Below, piece by piece: positions 60,801-64,000 of a stretch of 64,000 bases of DNA; positions within the stretch are counted from its first letter, which is position 1, and every line of letters begins with the position of its first letter. Made by a program: the position numbers and the translations under genes. A model generated the notes under the pieces. That model worked only from the letters and a program-made list of their open reading frames with translations, made no database searches and had not been told where the DNA came from. This DNA is from Tetrastigma voinierianum (lineage: Eukaryota; Streptophyta; Magnoliopsida; Vitales; Vitaceae): contig JAEQBH010002182.1 in the NCBI GenBank assembly GCA_016808115.1, forward strand, positions 124,001 through 188,000, written 5' to 3'.

Positions 60801-62831
60801 CTCAACATTGTTGTAACAGGAATAGTGAGGAAAAAGAATAAAAGTTTATTTCTATAAATGTATAAGCCAATTTCTATTTTGATAGATATTAGTCAAGGGT
60901 CTTTAAGGACATATACGCTAGACCTACCAGTATATCTACCACTACATTTTTTTATTATTTTTATTGGTAAACCAGCACAGAATACATATTAATCACAGAA
61001 AAGGTACAGTCAATGGTAACTTGAAAGTATACTGAGAGTATACCTTCCAATAGGAGCAAGCAAAAACAACAGAACAAAACCAAAGAACCATCCAGCCTCA
61101 TAAAACTCATATCTGCAAACCAGCCAAGCCAAAAAACTAATAAAGAATTGTTCCTATCAACACTGTACTCATTAAACCAAGACCACAAATCATTAATAAA
61201 GGTAGCCTTCATCCTATAAGCAGAAAAGCCTTCATTATCAAAAGCCACCATGTTCTTCTCCCGACAAATCTTCCAAAGAGACAAAGAGGGCTGCCTCCCA
61301 AACTTTCTTATGTTTACCCAACCGGCCCTTTGCCATTATTAAGGAGAGTCTGACGACTGAGAATGGTAGCATCACTGCTCGCTGGCAATCAATATGAGAT
61401 GTCATATCTACCGCTACATTGTTGATATCTTTTATACTTATAAACATGTTAATAACATTAACCATCTTTGCTTGTCAGTGTCCAGATACATCAGTATTGT
61501 AAAAGATATACAAGGCCTGTTTAGTACCTGTTTTCTAAAACAATTTATTGTTCTCCAAAACAAAAGGAAAAGGAAACAAGTGTAATTGAACAAACAAAAA
61601 ACACAGAAAACATAGAAATAATATCTAATTGCTTTTCAGTTGTTTTTAAGAATACTTTTTAAATAATTATATAAATATGAAGAATGATAAAAAATAAAGC
61701 ACTAAATATAAAATACATTTTTAAACATACTTAAGAACATTTAAGTTTCCAGAGAAATATTTATTCTTAAAAACATCAAAAAACAGTTTTCCTCAAAACT
61801 TATTTCAAAACTGACTGGAACCATTATCAAACAGGCCCTACTTTAAAAATCTGGTTATGAAATAAATTACATTATTATTAGGTCAATGATACCATATATC
61901 ATCTGATACATCTGTTCGAATTTATGGCATAAAGCATAAACAATCGTCTGGGCTTTCTTCATATGCATCTCTTATTAGTCAATGTCAACATTGACACAAC
62001 CTCTGATAGTACCGCTTTTTCTACAGTTCAAATTTTGTCTTTTCTTTATCTTGTCAAAGGATTGAAATCAAAGACTTACGTCTATTATGAATTCTCTCAA
62101 GCCTGCAGTTACAATCAGTCATCTCTATGATTATTTATTTATTTATTTCTATCTCTATGAATTTTTTTTTTTATCAATAAATCTCAATGATTATTTATTT
62201 ATTTATTTCTATAACATAATAAGAATCAAACTAGTAAGAAAGCATATAGGAAAAACACATTCTGTTCCTCAGTTTATCATAAGAAGGAAATTTAAGAAAT
62301 TGTTCTATAGTTTCAACCAGGATCGCCAACAAATTCCCTTTCTTATGGGTAAAGGATAAATGTTAAATAATAACTTCCCTATAATATTGTATTATGAATA
62401 AACTTTTTGGTAAGTAAGAGTAAATGTATTAAAGAAAGCCACTAACGTAGAAACCAAATTTATTGCATATTATTCATAATGTATTATGAATAAAAAAAAA
62501 TTTATCGATAATGTATTATGAATAAATTTTATCATCAACATTACAAGTCTTTCCCAACTTTATTGCATATTAATGACCAAGTAATCATTTCCAATAGTTT
62601 CTTTAAACCCATTCAGTTTAACAAATTGATTTAATTTTCTTAAAACATTCACATTAGTATATCCAAGATATATATATATGTGTAACACCCCTTTGTTGGC
62701 AATAACAAATACTTCCAAAATAACACCCCTTGAAGCATGGAGAATGCTCACCCTACAGCAAAGATGTCCATAGAAGGCTTTAAAGGTGCATCCTGAACTA
62801 CTTGCATCTCACCTCCATGCTCATAAAATCT
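51898..62831 (-). CDS. VPS15: VPS15 / PI3-kinase regulatory subunit 4 (kinase-HEAT-WD40), frameshifted; N-terminus beyond the seen exons
   Basis: VPS15 is the pseudokinase-HEAT-WD40 scaffold that activates the class III PI3-kinase VPS34 for endosomal sorting and autophagy. Minus-strand exons: 62831-62752 (RFYEHGGEMQVVQDAPLKPS, kinase), 57397 to about 57280 (CVIAELFLEGQPLFELSQLL), 57009-56833 (IPDSGVRKMILHMIQLDPES), a roughly 3.1-kb exon 56759-53632 (HEAT region with LPHLRRGAILLLKSC, CYPSQWVRRSAVAFIAASSE; then WD40 start RPRGVLVAHLQEH), about 53160-52943 (ALARPSSKSNSRPDIRRN), about 52870-52757 (CSPDRSYSICGPTLKGVGND) and a last exon ending KLNQRLLISSSRDGAIKVWK, stop 51900-51898. Earlier kinase exons are not recognised and probably lie past the window. 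Intron 62751-57398 is 5354 nt and full of transposons. Indels break the frame at about 57315, 56375, 55965, 55545, 54020-54300 and 53830-53900. As at AMP1, codons stay family-like, so consensus error is as likely as loss of function. Confidence 0.9.
52183..52229 (-). mobile_element. Minute LINE end (19 bp) with perfect 14-bp target-site duplication
   Basis: 'aagtcaaggaactt' at 52183-52196 is repeated exactly at 52216-52229. Between them lie 19 bases that read TTTTATTTATC(A)8 on the minus strand, the same TATC/(A)n end as the larger LINEs here. This is an extreme 5'-truncated LINE insertion in a VPS15 intron. Confidence 0.8.
57273..57290. repeat. (GA)n microsatellite next to a VPS15 exon end
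   Basis: The tract lies directly beside the 3' side of the 57397-57280 exon. The expected splice donor after YDPSQHLE is not recognisable here, so the repeat may have replaced or obscured it. Confidence 0.8.
59057..60242 (-). mobile_element. 1186-bp insertion inside the LINE, candidate solo LTR
   Basis: 'cacccc' occurs on both sides (59051-59056 and 60243-60248). Removing the insert restores the LINE reading VWDGV-EE, so the junctions are exact. On the minus strand the insert begins TGACAGGCCGAAAAC and ends in CTATCATC. It has no ORF with a domain. Its GC-rich centre carries a 'gccgcgatcgc / caacgcc' repeat at 59250-59400. TG at the start, length and duplication fit a solo LTR, though the end is not a clean CA. 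Confidence 0.6.
59245..59410. repeat. GC-rich repeat of gccgcgatcgc / caacgcc words
   Basis: 'cgccgcgatcgc', 'ccaacgcc' and 'gctgacgc' recur at short irregular spacing, giving a local GC island inside AT-rich intron DNA. There is no coding signal. Confidence 0.65.
60950..61400 (-). mobile_element. Second LINE 3' fragment, minus strand
   Basis: The minus strand encodes KGRLGKHKKVWEAALFVSL, then LWKICREKNMVAFDNEGFSA and TFINDLWSWFNEY. This matches the C-terminal strip of plant LINE ORF2 ('PLCLLWAVWKERNQVVFED ... SFVSSL'). It ends at 60950 in ACCAATAAAAATAATAAAAAAAT. It is a different copy from the LINE below 60850, which has its own 3' end. Confidence 0.7.
61513..61840. mobile_element. hAT-type MITE in a VPS15 intron
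   Basis: Termini 'aaggcctgttta' (61512-61523) and 'tcaaacaggcccta' (61827-61840) are inverted copies. The interior is AT-rich and non-coding and the length is about 328 bp. An 8-bp duplication is not evident, so the exact ends may be off by a few bases. Confidence 0.7.
62115..62215. repeat. Duplicated 30-bp segment around a T-run (possible LINE-tail scar)
   Basis: 'atgattatttatttatttat' plus 'ttctat' occurs at about 62127-62154 and 62188-62212. Between them is 'tttttttttttatcaataaat', similar to the LINE end on the minus strand. It may be another tiny LINE insertion with a long duplication, or a slippage product. Confidence 0.4.
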
Positions 62832-62841
62832 CTGAAAATTA

Positions 62842-64000
62842 AAGAAAAGTTTTAGAAATGCATTACTATATAATCAGGATATTTATACAAAGAAGCTTTT
62901 TTAACTGGCGGTTTATTAAGAATTAGGTAGATGCATATAAAACATACGAGATCATATCCCAATACAATATAGAAAACTTTTTCCCCTAATGATCTATATA
63001 AAATTTTTTTGATAAGTCAAACCATACATAATATGATCACGAGAACTGGACATATATCATCATGGGATCTCATTTTCACTATAGCTCATTAAACTAAATT
63101 ACTTTATCTATATAGCTCATTAGAAATTAACTGCACAATATTGTTCTCTTAAATAATTGCTCATCTTTTCCCCATTTCCAACTTTAAGAGGTTTCTTCTT
63201 TAATTCATTCCTAATGTACAAGAAACTAACACCACATTTAATAAAATGGTCGACATTAAATGCAGAAATTCAGTGATTCAGCGATAACTACCTTCTAAAA
63301 AAGATGATAGTTTAAAAGGAACAAGGTGCATTTAAGCATAAAAGTCTCCTACAGCTTGGCCCAACACAAGGCAAGCACCTGAGTGAATTGAAATGTAACT
63401 TTGGATGGATATTAATTTTATAAAATATGATTCAAAATCTAGTTAAATTAATAAAAATTTAGGATTCCTAACATTTAAAAATAAATTCATAAAAAGTAAT
63501 GAAATATACAAATTTCAATATAAATTAAAAGTTCTAAGAATTGAAGTTTTGATAAGGAAAGAAAGTCTATGTAAGCCACACCTCTTCAATAAGGCACATG
63601 TCTTGGCAATTGAGACACTATAACTAGGGAGTGGTTGTGGGTGGCGATTTAGGGTATTGCTTTAATTGCGCCTTTTAAAACTATGAAAAAGCTTATAACG
63701 CACGAGCATGTGAAAGTAATTATAATCACCAAGATCTCTAATAATTGAGTTATATAAATAAAATCATATCCCAACAAAGTAAGGTTTCTCTGTATCAGAA
63801 CTTGCATAAGCATCTTAATTTCAATTCAAACAGGGATTTGATTGAAACTCATGTTTTCTGGTCTCACCTTCACAGTTTCACAAGCATGCTGAGGTGCTGT
63901 GGCCACTACAAGTCCGGCCTTCAGATTCTCAAACTCTGTAGCAGAGAATTTTCATGTATCCATTATTGGTCTACAATCAACCTTAGCCACACACCTAAGA
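62842..64000. other. AT-rich sequence upstream of the first recognised VPS15 exon
   Basis: No further kinase-domain residues are recognisable here apart from the possible exon listed above. The sequence is intron-like (T/A-rich). The remaining N-terminal exons of VPS15, including the MGNKIA-type start, are not seen and presumably lie beyond the window. Confidence 0.4.
63868..63938 (-). other. Possible exon, unidentified
   Basis: An open minus-strand stretch reads EFENLKAGLVVATAPQHACE then TVK, between a CTACAG acceptor-like and an AAG|GTGAGA donor-like site. I cannot match it to VPS15 kinase residues expected before RFYEHGG. It could be a chance ORF or a fragment of another gene. Confidence 0.25.

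Larger units (their letters stand above)
57652..60850 (-). mobile_element. LINE (non-LTR retrotransposon) fragment in a VPS15 intron, minus strand
   Basis: The minus strand encodes RT C-terminal pieces: LSWILLWFEAIFELNINLEKSTILPVGDMEDLEGLA (60509-60291), VWDGV before the insertion and EEI after it, KDFSFGKTIYLKEFGR-like (59040-58980) and LPIYLMSLF (58960-58930). Further down are a zinc-region-like part and QNPKGQCWFKSLERYQ-type residues (58700-58640). These follow plant LINE RT order. The 3' end at about 57652 reads GCCTATCAAAAAGA. Frames shift often. A 1186-bp insertion at 59057-60242 splits it. Confidence 0.8.

Noticed and set aside
1..64000. tRNA or rRNA genes
   Set aside because: None recognised by eye on either strand. 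A dedicated covariance-model scan was not possible.

Overview
This is a window of plant nuclear chromosome. Genes are split by GT-AG introns, the intergenic DNA is AT-rich with microsatellites, and decayed Ty1/copia, Ty3/gypsy, LINE and hAT-type elements are dense. The gypsy gag/pol and LINE fragments resemble families I associate with grapevine, so a Vitis-like woody eudicot is my best guess. That guess rests on memory of family resemblance, not on a search.

Layout. 1-12.4 kb: the end of a chromovirus-type LTR with tandem repeats, a copia element on the minus strand (3' LTR, RNase H, RT, integrase, gag, PBS, 5' LTR), an unassigned stretch, and a second decayed copia pol on the plus strand. 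14.3-16.0 kb: an intact three-exon IQ67-domain (IQD) calmodulin-binding gene, plus strand. 18.0-21.2 kb: an intact five-exon pectinesterase gene, minus strand, with a TATA box. 22.3-23.8 kb: a broken hAT/TTF-type transposase. 24.4-44.0 kb: a nest of gypsy-type sequence with four copies of one ~570-bp LTR, a near-minimal LTR-PBS-gag-LTR element, a plus-strand gag remnant, several tandem-repeat blocks and a decayed full-length gypsy on the minus strand. 44.8-49.7 kb: an AMP1/glutamate carboxypeptidase II-like gene, plus strand, with many frameshifts. 51.9-62.8 kb, continuing toward the right edge: the VPS15 PI3-kinase regulatory subunit gene, minus strand, also frameshifted, with a 5.35-kb intron filled by LINEs, a nested insertion and a MITE.

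The four host genes are single-copy style loci with no evident shared pathway: IQD (calmodulin/microtubule signalling), pectinesterase (cell wall), AMP1 (ER membrane peptidase-like developmental regulator) and VPS15 (endosomal/autophagic PI3P synthesis). AMP1 and VPS15 converge. A striking contrast is that the genes at 14-21 kb are frame-perfect, while both genes right of 44 kb keep family-like codons but carry scattered small indels. This suggests noisy consensus sequence, or recent pseudogenisation, on that side. I did not find a convincing novel biological system. The best structural curiosities are a 19-bp LINE end flanked by a perfect 14-bp target-site duplication, a 1.19-kb insertion that cleanly splits a LINE with a 6-bp duplication, and the family of repeated gypsy LTRs.
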